Of a stretch of 52,519 bases of DNA, positions 9,009 to 18,597 are shown piece after piece (position 1 is the stretch's first letter; the number at the start of each line of letters is the position of its first letter). A program made the translations under genes and the position numbers. Source of the stretch: Woeseiaceae bacterium (GTDB taxonomy: Bacteria; Pseudomonadota; Gammaproteobacteria; Steroidobacterales; Woeseiaceae); the NCBI GenBank assembly GCA_021773135.1, contig JAJFKP010000014.1:1-52519 (forward strand), in the 5' to 3' direction. The notes under the pieces are model-generated. The model did not search any database and was not told where the DNA came from. It was given only the letters and a program-made list of their open reading frames with translations.

Positions 9009-10388
9009 ATGGAAGAAATAGTTGCACCGATAACCTGGAACACCGGCATGATGGTGTCGGGAATAATCCTGACCTTAACGTTCATCGGCATCTTCACCGA
9101 GGCCGTGCACGGCTTTCACCGAACCAAGTTTGCAATGGGCGGTGCCGGATTGATGATCCTGGCCGGGCAGTATTTCGGTTTTTATGACACTGAGCTGGCG
9201 GTTGAGGCGGTCGACTGGAACGTCGTATTCCTGCTGGGTGGCATGATGACGATTGTCGGCATCATGATCCCCACGGGCGGATTCCAATACCTGGCCTACA
9301 AGATCGCCGACATTACGAAAGGGCGTCTGTTCTTCATGATGGCGCTGATGGGCACGCTTGTGACGGTATTGTCACTGTTGCTCGATAACGTAACGACGGT
9401 GGTTATCTTCGGTCCATTGATCATCCTGATCTGCCGAGCCATGAAAATTACGCCGATCCCTTATTTGCTGGCGGCAGCGCTTCTGTCGGATACCGGCGGT
9501 GTGGCGACCCTGGTGGGCGATCCGCCCAACCTGATGATCGGCTCAGCGGCCGATATCAGCTTTAATACCTTCGTTTATCATATGGGCGGAATTGTATTTG
9601 CCGCGTGGATCGTGATCCTGTACTTCCTGAAATTCCTGTTTCGCGACGAACTCGCTGAAAAACCGCAGTTACCGGATTTCAGCAACCAGGAAAAGATCAA
9701 GGATCCGCAGACCTGGTACACGTCACTTTGGGTTCTGGGCGGCATGACGATTCTGTTTATCCTGCACCACAACCTGCACTGGGAACCGTGGTTCGTTGCG
9801 GCGATTGGTCTGACAGCGATTGTTTTCATCTCGCATCACATCGAGCTCGACGAAGCGTTTTCGAAAACCGAACTTTCGCTGCTCATGTTCTTCATTTCGC
9901 TGTTTATTCTTGTCGGTGGCGTGGAAGAGAGCGCGTTCCTGATGTACATCGGGCAGTACATCCTGCCATTTGTGCAGGCAGACCTGCTGACGGCCTGCAT
10001 TGTGCTGATGTGGGGCTCGGCCGTTTTCTCCGCGGCAATCGACAATATCCCGTTTACGGCAGCAATGATTCCGATCATCCTGGGCATGGAGACGCAGGGC
10101 ATTAACGTAACGCCGCTCTGGTGGGCGCTGGCGATCGGCGTCGGCTTGGGCGGTAATGGCACGCACCTAGGATCGACGGCCAACGTGTTTATAGTGACGA
10201 TTTCTGAGCGCCTCGCCATGGAGACCGGCGAGTCGAAATACCGGATTACACCGGGGCTGTGGTTCAGAAAAGGCACACCAGTCATGATTCTGACGTTGAT
10301 CGTGTCAACGGCGATTTTCTGGACGTTCTTCGAATTTTACGAGACGCCGTTGCCAAATTCGGCTTTCGCAGAGCAGATGGCTCAATAA
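9009..10388 (+). CDS. ArsB/NhaD-family ion transporter (SLC13/IT superfamily)
   Basis: A 459-residue polytopic membrane protein with about eleven hydrophobic segments. Typical motifs include WNVVFLLGGMMTIVGIM, LDNVTTVVIFGP, the loop GGVATLVGDPPNLMIGSA, and a second half-repeat DNIPFTAAMIPIILGM with GGNGTHLGSTANV. The duplicated D-N-x-P/T and GD/GS-x-x-N loops are the ion/substrate signature of the NhaD/ArsB/P-protein branch. Na+/H+ exchange is likely from family knowledge but not proven by sequence. It is a single-gene unit closed by the terminator at 10421-10454. A TATATA-rich stretch at 8984-8994 might contain its -10 element. Confidence 0.85.
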   Translation: MEEIVAPITWNTGMMVSGIILTLTFIGIFTEAVHGFHRTKFAMGGAGLMILAGQYFGFYDTELAVEAVDWNVVFLLGGMMTIVGIMIPTGGFQYLAYKIADITKGRLFFMMALMGTLVTVLSLLLDNVTTVVIFGPLIILICRAMKITPIPYLLAAALLSDTGGVATLVGDPPNLMIGSAADISFNTFVYHMGGIVFAAWIVILYFLKFLFRDELAEKPQLPDFSNQEKIKDPQTWYTSLWVLGGMTILFILHHNLHWEPWFVAAIGLTAIVFISHHIELDEAFSKTELSLLMFFISLFILVGGVEESAFLMYIGQYILPFVQADLLTACIVLMWGSAVFSAAIDNIPFTAAMIPIILGMETQGINVTPLWWALAIGVGLGGNGTHLGSTANVFIVTISERLAMETGESKYRITPGLWFRKGTPVMILTLIVSTAIFWTFFEFYETPLPNSAFAEQMAQ

Positions 10389-10420
10389 GGGTTGCTTGAG
10401 CTGATTTCTGGCTTCAATGC

Positions 10421-10454
10421 ACAAAAAAGGCCGGTAAAAACCGGCCTTTTTTGT
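10421..10454. terminator. Bidirectional intrinsic terminator
   Basis: A perfect 14-bp inverted repeat: ACAAAAAAGGCCGG (10421-10434), loop TAAAAA, then CCGGCCTTTTTTGT (10441-10454). The GC-rich core with T6 on the plus side and A6 on the minus side makes it active in both directions. It separates the housekeeping genes from the polysaccharide locus. Confidence 0.92.
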
Positions 10455-10731
10455 GGTTAGGTTTGCAGCACGCCGTTTGGCGACGGCGCTAAAGATCAAT
10501 CCGCACCTGACGTGCTCGTAATTTTTGGTATTGGGGGCGGATTGGGGGGGTGGCTTTTCCGTGTCGGCGCCACGCATTGCGCTGCGACTCGCGTCACCAA
10601 ATTTCGCGAAACCCTGTGTTTTAATGCCGCTTCGCAATAGAATCAGCGGCTTACGAAGAAAACGGGCAATACTGGAAATTCATGAAATTCGATATCAATA
10701 ATGTGCGCTGCGGCGTTAAAGGGTTTCGCCG
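10455..10731 (+). other. Intergenic leader of the polysaccharide locus
   Basis: A 277-base non-coding stretch between the terminator and the first sugar-nucleotide gene. It contains the dispersed inverted-repeat element (10489-10544). The last ~60 bases are AT-richer (aattcatgaaattcgatatcaataatg) and are the likely promoter area, but no good -35/-10 pair could be fixed. No ops (GGCGGTAG) antitermination site was seen. Confidence 0.4.
10489..10544. repeat. Dispersed CTAAAGATCAATCCGCA element with inverted-repeat ends
   Basis: CTAAAGATCAATCCGCA starts at 10489. Arms CAATCCGC (10497-10504) and GCGGATTG (10537-10544) match exactly the arms in repeat units 1 and 2 at the left edge, but the ~32-base interior is unrelated in sequence. 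This means the ends, not the middle, are conserved. Confidence 0.65.
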
Positions 10732-12012
10732 ATGAGCTTTGACATAGCAGGCATACGGATTGGCGTTATTGGTCTTGGCTATGTTGGCCTGCCACTGGCC
10801 GTTGAGTTCGGCCGCAAGTATCCGACAGTCGGTTTCGATGTAAAAAAATCCCGCATAGAAGAGCTGTTGCGTGGCACTGATTCCACGCTCGAGGTGCCAG
10901 ACGACGAGCTCGGCGAGGCGACGCAGCTGACTTACAGCTCAAATGTCGACGATCTCGCCGCGTGTAATTTCTTCATCGTGACCGTGCCGACACCGATCGG
11001 CAGTGGCAATCGACCGTTGTTGACGCCTTTGCGGAACGCAAGTATGGCGATCAGCGGCGTCTTGAAAAAAGACGATATTGTCGTCTATGAGTCCACAGTT
11101 TACCCGGGCGCTACGGAAGAATTCTGCATTCCCTTTTTGGAAAAGGGGTCGGGTCTGACATTTAATCAGGACTTCTTCGTGGGCTACAGCCCCGAGCGCA
11201 TCAATCCCGGCGACCACGAACATCGCTTGCCGAGCATATTGAAGGTCACATCAGGGTCAACCGCGGAGGCAGCAGACTACATTGACAGCGTCTATGGTTC
11301 GATCATCACGGCCGGCACGCATAAGGCGTCGAGCATCAAGGTTGCGGAAGCAGCAAAGGTCATTGAGAACACGCAGCGCGACGTCAATATCGCGTTGATT
11401 AACGAACTCGCGATGATTTTCGAACGTGTCGGCATCGACACTGAAGAGGTCCTGGAGGCTGCAGGGACAAAGTGGAACTTTCTGCCGTTTCGACCGGGCC
11501 TCGTAGGCGGACATTGTATCGGAATCGACCCCTATTACCTGACCTACAAAGCACAGCAACTCGGTTATCATCCGCAGATGATTCTTGCCGGGCGACGAAT
11601 CAATGACAATATGTCGCTTTACGTATCGTCGCGGGTAATAAAAATAATGCTGTCCAAAGGCATACAGCCTAATGGTGCCCGCGTCCTGATTATGGGGCTT
11701 ACCTTTAAGGAAAACTGCCCCGACGTCCGCAACACGAAGGTCGTAGATATTGTTTCAGAGCTGTCGACCTATGGCGCTAACGTCGATGTTCACGATCCCT
11801 GGGTTGATCGCGATGAATGTTTACAGGAATACGAAATTGAACTCACTGAAGCGCCGCAGCCGGGTGCCTACGATGTTGTTATTCTCGCCGTCGCGCACCA
11901 GCAGTTCAAAGACCTGGGCGAGCAGGGTATCAAGGCGTTCGGCAAGCGTGATGCAGTATATTTCGATATCAAATATTTATTGCCGAAGGAGTCGGTTGAT
12001 GGTCGCCTGTAA
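10732..12012 (+). CDS. tviB: UDP-N-acetylhexosamine 6-dehydrogenase (TviB/WbpO type)
   Basis: A 426-residue NAD-dependent enzyme that oxidises C6 of a UDP-HexNAc to the uronic acid. The Rossmann motif [17 protein letters not shown] (11-27) is typical of TviB/WbpO rather than UDP-glucose dehydrogenase. The catalytic Cys262 lies in [15 protein letters not shown], with Lys209 in [13 protein letters not shown]. TviB makes UDP-GlcNAcA and WbpO makes UDP-GalNAcA; sequence alone does not separate them here. Because WbpB, WbpD and WbpE are encoded downstream, UDP-GlcNAcA is the product that fits the locus. It opens the polysaccharide operon, and the next gene follows after 18 bases. Confidence 0.88.
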   Translation: MSFDIAGIRIGVIGLGYVGLPLAVEFGRKYPTVGFDVKKSRIEELLRGTDSTLEVPDDELGEATQLTYSSNVDDLAACNFFIVTVPTPIGSGNRPLLTPLRNASMAISGVLKKDDIVVYESTVYPGATEEFCIPFLEKGSGLTFNQDFFVGYSPERINPGDHEHRLPSILKVTSGSTAEAADYIDSVYGSIITAGTHKASSIKVAEAAKVIENTQRDVNIALINELAMIFERVGIDTEEVLEAAGTKWNFLPFRPGLVGGHCIGIDPYYLTYKAQQLGYHPQMILAGRRINDNMSLYVSSRVIKIMLSKGIQPNGARVLIMGLTFKENCPDVRNTKVVDIVSELSTYGANVDVHDPWVDRDECLQEYEIELTEAPQPGAYDVVILAVAHQQFKDLGEQGIKAFGKRDAVYFDIKYLLPKESVDGRL

Positions 12013-12030
12013 CAACAAGTTTGAAATCTC

Positions 12031-13047
12031 ATGAAAATACTTGTGACAGGTGCTGCCGGTTTCATCGGGTCGTTCACGACGAAACAACTGCTCGAGCGCG
12101 GCGACACCGTGGTTGGAGTTGATAACTTCAATGACTATTACGATGTCAGCCTGAAGGAAGCGCGGGCGGCGACGCTTGACCCGCATGAGCAGTTCAGGAT
12201 GATTCGCGCCGATATCGCCGACCGGGGTGCGATGGAGAAACTTTTTGCCGACGAAAAATTCGATAAAGTGGTGCACTTGGCCGCCCAGGCCGGCGTGCGA
12301 TACTCGATTGAGAATCCACATTCCTACATCGAAAGTAACATTGTTGGCACGATGAACATGCTCGAGGGCTGCCGTCACCAAGGCGTGCAGCATCTTGTCT
12401 ATGCGTCGTCGAGTTCCGTTTACGGCGCTAATACAACGATGCCATTTTCTATCCATCAGAATGTTGATCATCCGTTGGCGCTTTACGGGGCGACCAAGAA
12501 AGCCAACGAATTAATGGCGCACACATACTCCAATCTGTATGACTTGCCGACAACGGGATTGCGTTTCTTTACTGTCTACGGCCCATTTGGCCGACCCGAC
12601 ATGGCGCTTTTCATGTTCACGAAAAACATCATCGAAGGAAAACCGATCGACGTTTTCAACTATGGCCGACATCGCCGCGATTTCACCTACGTTGCGGATA
12701 TCGTGGAAGGTGTTATCCGAACTATGGACCATACCGCGGAACCAAACGTGGACTGGGATGCGGCGAACCCGGATCCGGGTACCAGCCGAGCGCCGTACCG
12801 GATTTACAATATTGGCAACCAGCAGCCGGTCGAGCTGATGCGGTACATCGAGGTTATCGAAGAGTGCGTTGGCCGAACGGCGGAAAAGAACATGCTTCCT
12901 CTGCAACCGGGCGACGTACCGGATACCTTCGCAGATACCGAGGACCTTGCCAAAGACGTTGGCTACCAGCCGAGCACCTCGATCGAGACTGGTGTCAGGA
13001 ATTTTATCGACTGGTATGTCGATTACTATGGAATCGACCTGAAGTAA
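12031..13047 (+). CDS. NAD-dependent epimerase, UDP-glucuronate 4-epimerase type
   Basis: A 338-residue extended short-chain dehydrogenase. GAAGFIG (7-13) binds NAD, the active-site serines are in YASSSSVYG (124-132), and the catalytic pair is Tyr152-x3-Lys156. The blocks [17 protein letters not shown] and [17 protein letters not shown] are characteristic of the GAE/CapI group that converts UDP-GlcA to UDP-GalA. Ugd at 46648 would supply UDP-GlcA. A role on the HexNAcA product of the adjacent dehydrogenase is an alternative, as in the Vi pathway. It ends one base before the GTG of pgi. Confidence 0.85.
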   Translation: MKILVTGAAGFIGSFTTKQLLERGDTVVGVDNFNDYYDVSLKEARAATLDPHEQFRMIRADIADRGAMEKLFADEKFDKVVHLAAQAGVRYSIENPHSYIESNIVGTMNMLEGCRHQGVQHLVYASSSSVYGANTTMPFSIHQNVDHPLALYGATKKANELMAHTYSNLYDLPTTGLRFFTVYGPFGRPDMALFMFTKNIIEGKPIDVFNYGRHRRDFTYVADIVEGVIRTMDHTAEPNVDWDAANPDPGTSRAPYRIYNIGNQQPVELMRYIEVIEECVGRTAEKNMLPLQPGDVPDTFADTEDLAKDVGYQPSTSIETGVRNFIDWYVDYYGIDLK

Positions 13048-13048
13048 C

Positions 13049-14656
13049 GTGGCAGTAGAGGAAATGAGCGACGCCTATCCGACTGACTTGCCGTCCTGGC
13101 AGGCGCTGGAAAACCATTTCGCCGCCGAACTGCGATTTCAAAACATCGCGGAATTGTTCGTCGAGGACGAGCAACGATTTACCGATTTCTCGCTTACTGC
13201 CGGCGACCTGTTCCTCGACTATTCAAAAAACATACTGAGCGCCAGGACGAGGGAACTACTCATTGGGCTTGCGCACGAGGCCCACGTTCCCGCAGCCATC
13301 GAGTCTATGTTTGCCGGTGAGATGCTCAACAACACGGAGGCTCGTAGTGTCCTGCATGTCGCGTTGCGCTCGACGCCGTCAGACGACGTGGCGTCCGATA
13401 TTCCCGGCGTCGCTGAGATCTGGCAGACGCTCGACAAAATCACCGCTTTCGTTGACGGTGTACAGCAGGGTCAAATGCTCGGTTGCAGCGGACGTCGACT
13501 CACAAATATCGTCAATATCGGCATTGGTGGTTCCGACCTGGGTCCCGTGATGGCCAGTCGTGCGCTACGCCCCTACTGGTCGCCCGGCATGAGTTTCCAC
13601 AGCGTTTCGAATATTGATGGCACGCAATTGATAGATCTCATGGAACTGCTGGATCCGGAAGAGACGCTGTTCGTCATATGCTCGAAGACATTTACAACCC
13701 AGGAAACCATGACGAATGCGCGTGCCGCCGCAAACTGGGTGACGGAACGACTCGGCGCTGCGGCAATCAACCAGCATTTTGCGGCGGCATCGACGAACCA
13801 CGAGGCGATGGATGTTTTCGGTATTAATCCTGACTATCGCTTTGGTTTCTGGGATTGGGTGGGCGGCCGCTATTCGATCTGGTCCGCGGTGGGCCTGTCG
13901 CTGGCACTGGTAATCGGCAGCGATCGTTTCCGGGAACTGTTAGCCGGTGGGCGACGCATGGATCAGCATTTGCGCACCGCACCGCTCGAGGAGAATATGC
14001 CGGTAATGCTGGCGTTGCTTGGCGTCTGGTACAACAATTTCTTTGGTGCCGACAGTCAGGCTGTTCTGCCGTACGACAATCGCCTGGATCGATTTCCTGC
14101 CTATCTGCAACAACTGCAAATGGAAAGCAGCGGCAAGGGCGTGCGGCGCGACGGCAGGGCGGTTCAATGCAAAACAGGCGCCATTATCTGGGGCGAACCC
14201 GGATCGAATGCGCAACACTCGTTCTATCAGCTGTTGCATCAGGGTACACGTCTTGCGCCGGCAGACTTTATTTTGCCGGTTGTGTCCTCCGGTGGTTCCC
14301 AGGCGCAGCAGGATCTCGCCATTGCCAACTGTCTCGCACAAAGTGAGGCGTTGATGGATGGCTACCACGACGCGGATTCACCCCACCGCATTCATCCAGG
14401 CAATCGGCCGAGCAACACAATCCTGCTGCAACAGCTGACTCCTGGCATTCTGGGGCAGCTCATCGCCTTATATGAGCACAAGGTGTTCGTCGAAGGTGTC
14501 ATCTGGGGTATCAACTCGTTTGATCAGTACGGCGTTGAATTAGGCAAGCGCCTTGCTGGCGACTGCTTCGAACTGCTGCATGGTGATTCCGGCCGTGACG
14601 CGGAGAACGATTCGACGAAAGGATTGCTGGCCCGTGTAAAACACTGGCGCCCGTAG
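13049..14656 (+). CDS. pgi: Glucose-6-phosphate isomerase
   Basis: A 535-residue enzyme interconverting glucose-6-P and fructose-6-P, slightly shorter than E. coli Pgi (549). Signature blocks are present: NIGIGGSDLGPVMA, FWDWVGGRYSIWSAVGLS, MESSGKG with the catalytic Glu, the His in AQHSFYQLLHQG, and the Lys in GVELGKRLA. The start may be GTG at 13049 or ATG at 13064; the latter has AGAGG only two bases away, so GTG is kept. Placement inside the polysaccharide operon suggests a role in balancing hexose-phosphate precursors. Confidence 0.95.
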   Translation: MAVEEMSDAYPTDLPSWQALENHFAAELRFQNIAELFVEDEQRFTDFSLTAGDLFLDYSKNILSARTRELLIGLAHEAHVPAAIESMFAGEMLNNTEARSVLHVALRSTPSDDVASDIPGVAEIWQTLDKITAFVDGVQQGQMLGCSGRRLTNIVNIGIGGSDLGPVMASRALRPYWSPGMSFHSVSNIDGTQLIDLMELLDPEETLFVICSKTFTTQETMTNARAAANWVTERLGAAAINQHFAAASTNHEAMDVFGINPDYRFGFWDWVGGRYSIWSAVGLSLALVIGSDRFRELLAGGRRMDQHLRTAPLEENMPVMLALLGVWYNNFFGADSQAVLPYDNRLDRFPAYLQQLQMESSGKGVRRDGRAVQCKTGAIIWGEPGSNAQHSFYQLLHQGTRLAPADFILPVVSSGGSQAQQDLAIANCLAQSEALMDGYHDADSPHRIHPGNRPSNTILLQQLTPGILGQLIALYEHKVFVEGVIWGINSFDQYGVELGKRLAGDCFELLHGDSGRDAENDSTKGLLARVKHWRP

Positions 14657-14683
14657 CCTCGGTGCCGTTAGGCTAGGCGCTCT

Positions 14684-16168
14684 ATGCGCGGACTCCTCTG
14701 CACAATCTCGTTCCTGCTGATCATCCTGCCTCTGCATGGCGTCGCCGACCCAACGCTTCAGCCCGGTGATTTCGGGCTCAGAGCCGATATTCAAACGCTC
14801 GCTGACAAAGGCATCATTAGCGGCCCCGTTACGACCTGGCCACTATCCTGGGGGCCCATTGCGGTTGAGATACTGGCCGCCGATCCTGACATGGATCCAG
14901 GTTCCGGCGTATATCAGGCGTATCTGCGCGTGCGTGCGCGCGCGCAGACTGAAACGCGGACGGAGCAACTGCTCTATCGCGCCAACCTGTCGGTCGCCGA
15001 AAAGCCGGTCAGGATTCGCGGCTTTGCACATACGCCGCGCGAGCCCGCTGAAATCGGCGCCGGCGTGAGCTGGACCGGCGATTGGCTGGCGCTATCTCTG
15101 AATGGCCAGGTGGTTGAGGACGCGAGCGATGGTGAGCACTATCGCGCAGACGGCAGCGCTATCGCCGTACTTCTGGGCAATTATTCCATCAGCGCGAATA
15201 CACTTGATCGATGGTGGGGGCCGGGCTGGGACGGCAGTTTGATTCTCTCTAACAATGCCCGTCCCATTCCAGCGCTATCGATTGATCGCAACTTCACGAA
15301 TCCCTTCGAGTCCCGCTGGCTTAGCTGGCTGGGCCCCTGGGACATTGCGGTGCACTATGGACAATTCGAAACCGCCAGGCACGTCAGCAACGCACGATTT
15401 TTCGGCATGCGTTTTAATTTCAAACCGCTACCAACCCTGGAAATCGGTTTTTCCCGATCGGCACAGTGGTGCGGCAACGGTCGACCCTGCGAGTTCGAAA
15501 CATTCACTGACCTTCTGTTTGGCAATGACAATCAGGGGGAGCAGGGCATCGACGCAGACAACGAACCCGGCAATCAACTGGCCGGTGTGGATTTTCGCTG
15601 GGCACATGAATTCTTCGGCTTGCCTTTAGCGCTCTATGGCCAGGTCGTCGGCGAAGACGAGGCTGGCGGATTACCCAGCCGTTTCCTGGGTCAGTTTGGT
15701 ATCGAGGGTCACGGAAACGGCGGTATTCCCTGGCAAAGTCGCTGGTTCGCCGAACTGGCCGCGACCAGCTGTCGGTTTTATCAGACTTCCGAAATATTCA
15801 ATTGTGCTTATAATCACGGCGTCTACCAAACCGGCTACCGATATCGCAATCGATCGGTCGGACACGCAGCCGACAACGATGCGCGGATCGCATCTGCAGG
15901 GATACTGTTAATGCATGAAAACGGAACCCAATGGCAGGCTTTGCTCCGCTATGGCGCATTGAACAGGGGCGGCAATCCGGACCGCCGCAACAGTCTTACG
16001 CCGACTCGCAAGGATTTTTACAGTATCGATTTATCCTATGTGCGAAGCATGCGTTTCGGTCGCGTGGAAATCGGTGCGGGACTGCTCAGAGAAGACGATC
16101 CACTGAGCGCCGGGCAGGAAAATCTCGCTCGTGCTTACCTGCAATGGAACAGCGGCTACCAGTATTGA
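14684..16168 (+). CDS. Capsule assembly Wzi-like outer-membrane protein, copy 1
   Basis: A 494-residue secreted protein with a signal peptide (hydrophobic residues 4-18, cleavage likely after HGVA). It has the Wzi family pattern: an N-terminal FGLRADIQTLADKG block, then a long beta-rich barrel with alternating aromatic residues. Family-typical motifs are DRWWGPGWDGSLILSNNARP and EIGFSRSAQWCG. Wzi in E. coli is an outer-membrane beta-barrel lectin that helps hold capsule to the surface. The last base of its stop codon is the first base of the next gene's ATG, so the two copies are translationally linked. Confidence 0.85.
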   Translation: MRGLLCTISFLLIILPLHGVADPTLQPGDFGLRADIQTLADKGIISGPVTTWPLSWGPIAVEILAADPDMDPGSGVYQAYLRVRARAQTETRTEQLLYRANLSVAEKPVRIRGFAHTPREPAEIGAGVSWTGDWLALSLNGQVVEDASDGEHYRADGSAIAVLLGNYSISANTLDRWWGPGWDGSLILSNNARPIPALSIDRNFTNPFESRWLSWLGPWDIAVHYGQFETARHVSNARFFGMRFNFKPLPTLEIGFSRSAQWCGNGRPCEFETFTDLLFGNDNQGEQGIDADNEPGNQLAGVDFRWAHEFFGLPLALYGQVVGEDEAGGLPSRFLGQFGIEGHGNGGIPWQSRWFAELAATSCRFYQTSEIFNCAYNHGVYQTGYRYRNRSVGHAADNDARIASAGILLMHENGTQWQALLRYGALNRGGNPDRRNSLTPTRKDFYSIDLSYVRSMRFGRVEIGAGLLREDDPLSAGQENLARAYLQWNSGYQY

Positions 16169-17658
16169 TGACGCCATCTGCAAGATATAAACGCTTCTTG
16201 CTGGTCTGCATCGCGATTCTCGCGTCAGGGTCGGCAGCAGCCGAGCCCTGGGCCGGGTCTGGCGATACGCAGTTGCGCAATGATGTCCAGCTGCTGATTG
16301 ATGCCGGCGTAATGAACATACCGATGACCTCCTGGCCGATGGCCTGGGGTGACATCGACAACGGGCTGTTCGAGGCATCGTCGGCGACGCTTGATGACGA
16401 TGTTCGCGTTGCCCTGGAACGCGTCCGCAGACGCTCGCAGGCCGAGATGGATATCGATTCGCCGCTGATAACGCTGTCGATCAGCGGCGCAGGCAATCCA
16501 CGGTATGTCCGCACTTTCGAAGACACACCGCGAACCGAGGGTGAGGCGCGGGCGTCACTCTCCTGGCTAGGTGAACGGTTTGCGGTCAATCTCAGCGCGA
16601 CCTACGTTGACGATCCGTTTGATGGCGATAAGGTGCGGCCAGATGGCACCTATGTCGGCGCGGCGGTAGGCAACTGGATGCTTTCCGCTGGATGGATGGA
16701 GCGCTGGTGGGGGCCGGGTCGGGATGGCAGCATGATTCTGTCCAACAATGCGCGCCCGTTTCCAAGCATCGGCATCCAGAGAAACGTGAGCCTGGCGCCA
16801 AACTCCAAATGGTTCCGGTGGATGGGCCCGTGGACATTAACGAGTTTCATGGGGCTTCTCGACGATGAAAGGGTCGTCGATAACGGTCTCATCTGGGGTT
16901 TTCGTACCAGTTTCAGGCCGGTTCGTGGCCTCGAAATCGGTATTTCAAGAGCGGCGCAGTGGTGCGGCGCGGGTCGCGACTGCAGTTTGCAGGCATTCCT
17001 GCGCGTATTGAACGGCAACGACAACGGTGGCGCCAATGTTGATATCGCGGACGAGCCGGGCAACCAGGTTGGCGGCTTCGATGTAAGGTGGTCACTGCCA
17101 AACCAGATTCCGGTAGCACTCTATATGCAGTGGATTGCCGAAGACACGCGGCGAACCGGCGCGCAACTGCATCAATGGATGGAACAGGTTGGCGTCGAAT
17201 TCTGGGGCAGCTTTGGGGCTGCGACCCACCGAACGCATTTCGAAATCGTGAATTCAGCCGGTCGGCTAGGCGCGCTCGGCGAGGGCTCGCAGGTCCCGAA
17301 CAGCGCGTACAACAATGCCATATTCCAGACCGGCTATCGCTACAAAGGCAGAGTCATTGGACACGGCATGGATGGTGATGGGCTCTCGTACTCGCTTGGC
17401 ACGACGCTTGTGCAACCACAGGGTCACACCTGGAATTTTTCCCTGCGGCACATCGACATCAACCGATTGGGCGATCCGGATCCAAGGCACTCACTGTCGC
17501 CAACGCCCCAGAATCTCATCGATGCCCAGGTAAGCTATAACCGGATCACCAGGTATGGCCGAATATACCTTGGCGTCGGATATGCCAAACTCGAGGACGA
17601 GCTGACTCAGACAGGCGATTCTGATGTATCCGGATTCATCCGCTGGAGCTCGCAGTAG
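16168..17658 (+). CDS. Capsule assembly Wzi-like outer-membrane protein, copy 2
   Basis: A 496-residue paralogue of the preceding gene. It shares the same order of motifs: LRNDVQLLIDAGV near the N-terminus, ERWWGPGRDGSMILSNNARP, EIGISRAAQWCGAGRDC, and the end pattern with alternating aromatic residues. A signal peptide is visible (FLLVCIAILASGSAAA, residues 10-25). The frame is open further upstream, but the ATG at 16168 is preferred because it gives a clean signal peptide and a one-base stop/start overlap. The two proteins are clearly similar but well diverged, so the duplication is old. Confidence 0.85.
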   Translation: MTPSARYKRFLLVCIAILASGSAAAEPWAGSGDTQLRNDVQLLIDAGVMNIPMTSWPMAWGDIDNGLFEASSATLDDDVRVALERVRRRSQAEMDIDSPLITLSISGAGNPRYVRTFEDTPRTEGEARASLSWLGERFAVNLSATYVDDPFDGDKVRPDGTYVGAAVGNWMLSAGWMERWWGPGRDGSMILSNNARPFPSIGIQRNVSLAPNSKWFRWMGPWTLTSFMGLLDDERVVDNGLIWGFRTSFRPVRGLEIGISRAAQWCGAGRDCSLQAFLRVLNGNDNGGANVDIADEPGNQVGGFDVRWSLPNQIPVALYMQWIAEDTRRTGAQLHQWMEQVGVEFWGSFGAATHRTHFEIVNSAGRLGALGEGSQVPNSAYNNAIFQTGYRYKGRVIGHGMDGDGLSYSLGTTLVQPQGHTWNFSLRHIDINRLGDPDPRHSLSPTPQNLIDAQVSYNRITRYGRIYLGVGYAKLEDELTQTGDSDVSGFIRWSSQ

Positions 17659-17679
17659 GACTTTTCGACTGCGGCGATC

Positions 17680-18228
17680 CTACTCGTAGACCTCCGCGTC
17701 CTTCAGAAATGGGGCCGTCGCATCCCTGGTCGATAGATTAGGCGTTTCGCCATCCTCCAGCGGCCAATTGATGCCGATGTCCGGATCGTTCCAGCGCACC
17801 GAACGATCGCCCCCCGGCGAGTAGATATCAGTGCAGCTGTACTCGAATCCCGCCGTTTCCGTGAGGGTCAAAAAGCCGTGCGCAAATCTCGGAGGGACCC
17901 AAAGTTGTAGTCGGTTATCCGCTGACAGGAGTTCGCTGGTCGATTGTCCGAATTGTGGAGACGAACGCCGCAAATCCACGGTGACGTCCAGAATCTCGCC
18001 ATAGACGACGCGCACCAGCCTGCCCTGGGGTTTGTCAATCTGGTAGTGAAGGCCCCGCAGTGTGCCTTTGGTCGAGTGGCTGAAATTGCCTTGCACGAAA
18101 TTTGCATCGATTCCGGCGGCGGCAAGTTTGGGCGAGTGCCACGTCTCCATGAAGAATCCACGCGAATCCTCGTATACGGTCGGCGTAATTCTGAGCACAC
18201 CGGGAAGAGACGTAGGTTTAACTATCAC
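17680..18228 (-). CDS. rfbC: dTDP-4-dehydrorhamnose 3,5-epimerase
   Basis: A 182-residue cupin enzyme for the third step of dTDP-L-rhamnose synthesis. Motifs: DSRGFFMETW, FVQGNFSHSTKGTLRGLHYQ with the catalytic His, LVRVVYGEILDVTVDLR, LWVPPRFAHGFL and SVRWNDPDIGINW. The frame is open upstream to 18351, but homology starts at the GTG at 18228, which gives the normal family length. It is on the minus strand and converges with the Wzi genes. No rmlA, rmlB or rmlD is in the window, so they must be elsewhere or this enzyme acts on another 4-keto sugar. Confidence 0.85.
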   Translation of the reverse strand: MIVKPTSLPGVLRITPTVYEDSRGFFMETWHSPKLAAAGIDANFVQGNFSHSTKGTLRGLHYQIDKPQGRLVRVVYGEILDVTVDLRRSSPQFGQSTSELLSADNRLQLWVPPRFAHGFLTLTETAGFEYSCTDIYSPGGDRSVRWNDPDIGINWPLEDGETPNLSTRDATAPFLKDAEVYE

Positions 18229-18597
18229 TGCTGCCAGCTTTTCCTGTACATGGGTTCGCAGAAAGGGGGTTTTAAGAACTGTGCAGCAGTCGTTGGGTCG
18301 CGATTTTGGTCTGGCTGCAGCCGAGCCAGCACTATATTTGTGTTTGGCCACCTATTCAACAGACTGGCACCCGCGACAACGGCGTGGCGCGTATTGACGT
18401 GGCAGTCGATATCCGGTGCGCGCGACGAGGCATTGACGTCGGCACCGCGATGCCGGGCCCCACGCAGCAAAAAAGATTCCGCGATGCGGTCGAGTTGACT
18501 GTCTGTACCCGCATTTCCGTGGAATCGTGAGGCAAAGCGCAGCGGTGTACTTGGTCTGTCGCTTTCGCTCAACGCTGGTACAATCCGCCGGTCTCAT
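18229..18597. other. Divergent intergenic region between rfbC and the export operon
   Basis: 369 bases between rfbC (leftward) and the export gene (rightward). Short open frames exist on both strands but none has a recognisable fold, ribosome site or conserved pattern. The right end contains an extended -10 promoter candidate. I saw no JUMPstart or ops element. Confidence 0.5.
18576..18584 (+). promoter_or_regulatory. Extended -10 promoter candidate for the export operon
   Basis: TGGTACAAT gives an extended -10 (TG-n-TACAAT). The best -35 at 17-bp spacing (CTGTCG) is weak. A start of transcription near 18591 would leave almost no leader for the first in-frame ATG at 18598, which favours a later translation start. 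Confidence 0.4.

Noticed and set aside
10489-10520. Sigma-28 (flagellar) promoter reading of CTAAAG elements
   Set aside because: TAAAG matches the -35, but no GCCGATAA-like -10 is found at the right spacing and the copies do not precede flagellar genes.
15931-16167. 79-codon N-terminal extension of the second Wzi-like gene
   Set aside because: It overlaps the first Wzi gene in another frame and would bury the signal peptide that starts at 16168.
18225-18572. Reverse open frame of 115 codons between rfbC and the export gene
   Set aside because: Composition and sequence show no fold or conserved motif, and there is no ribosome site.
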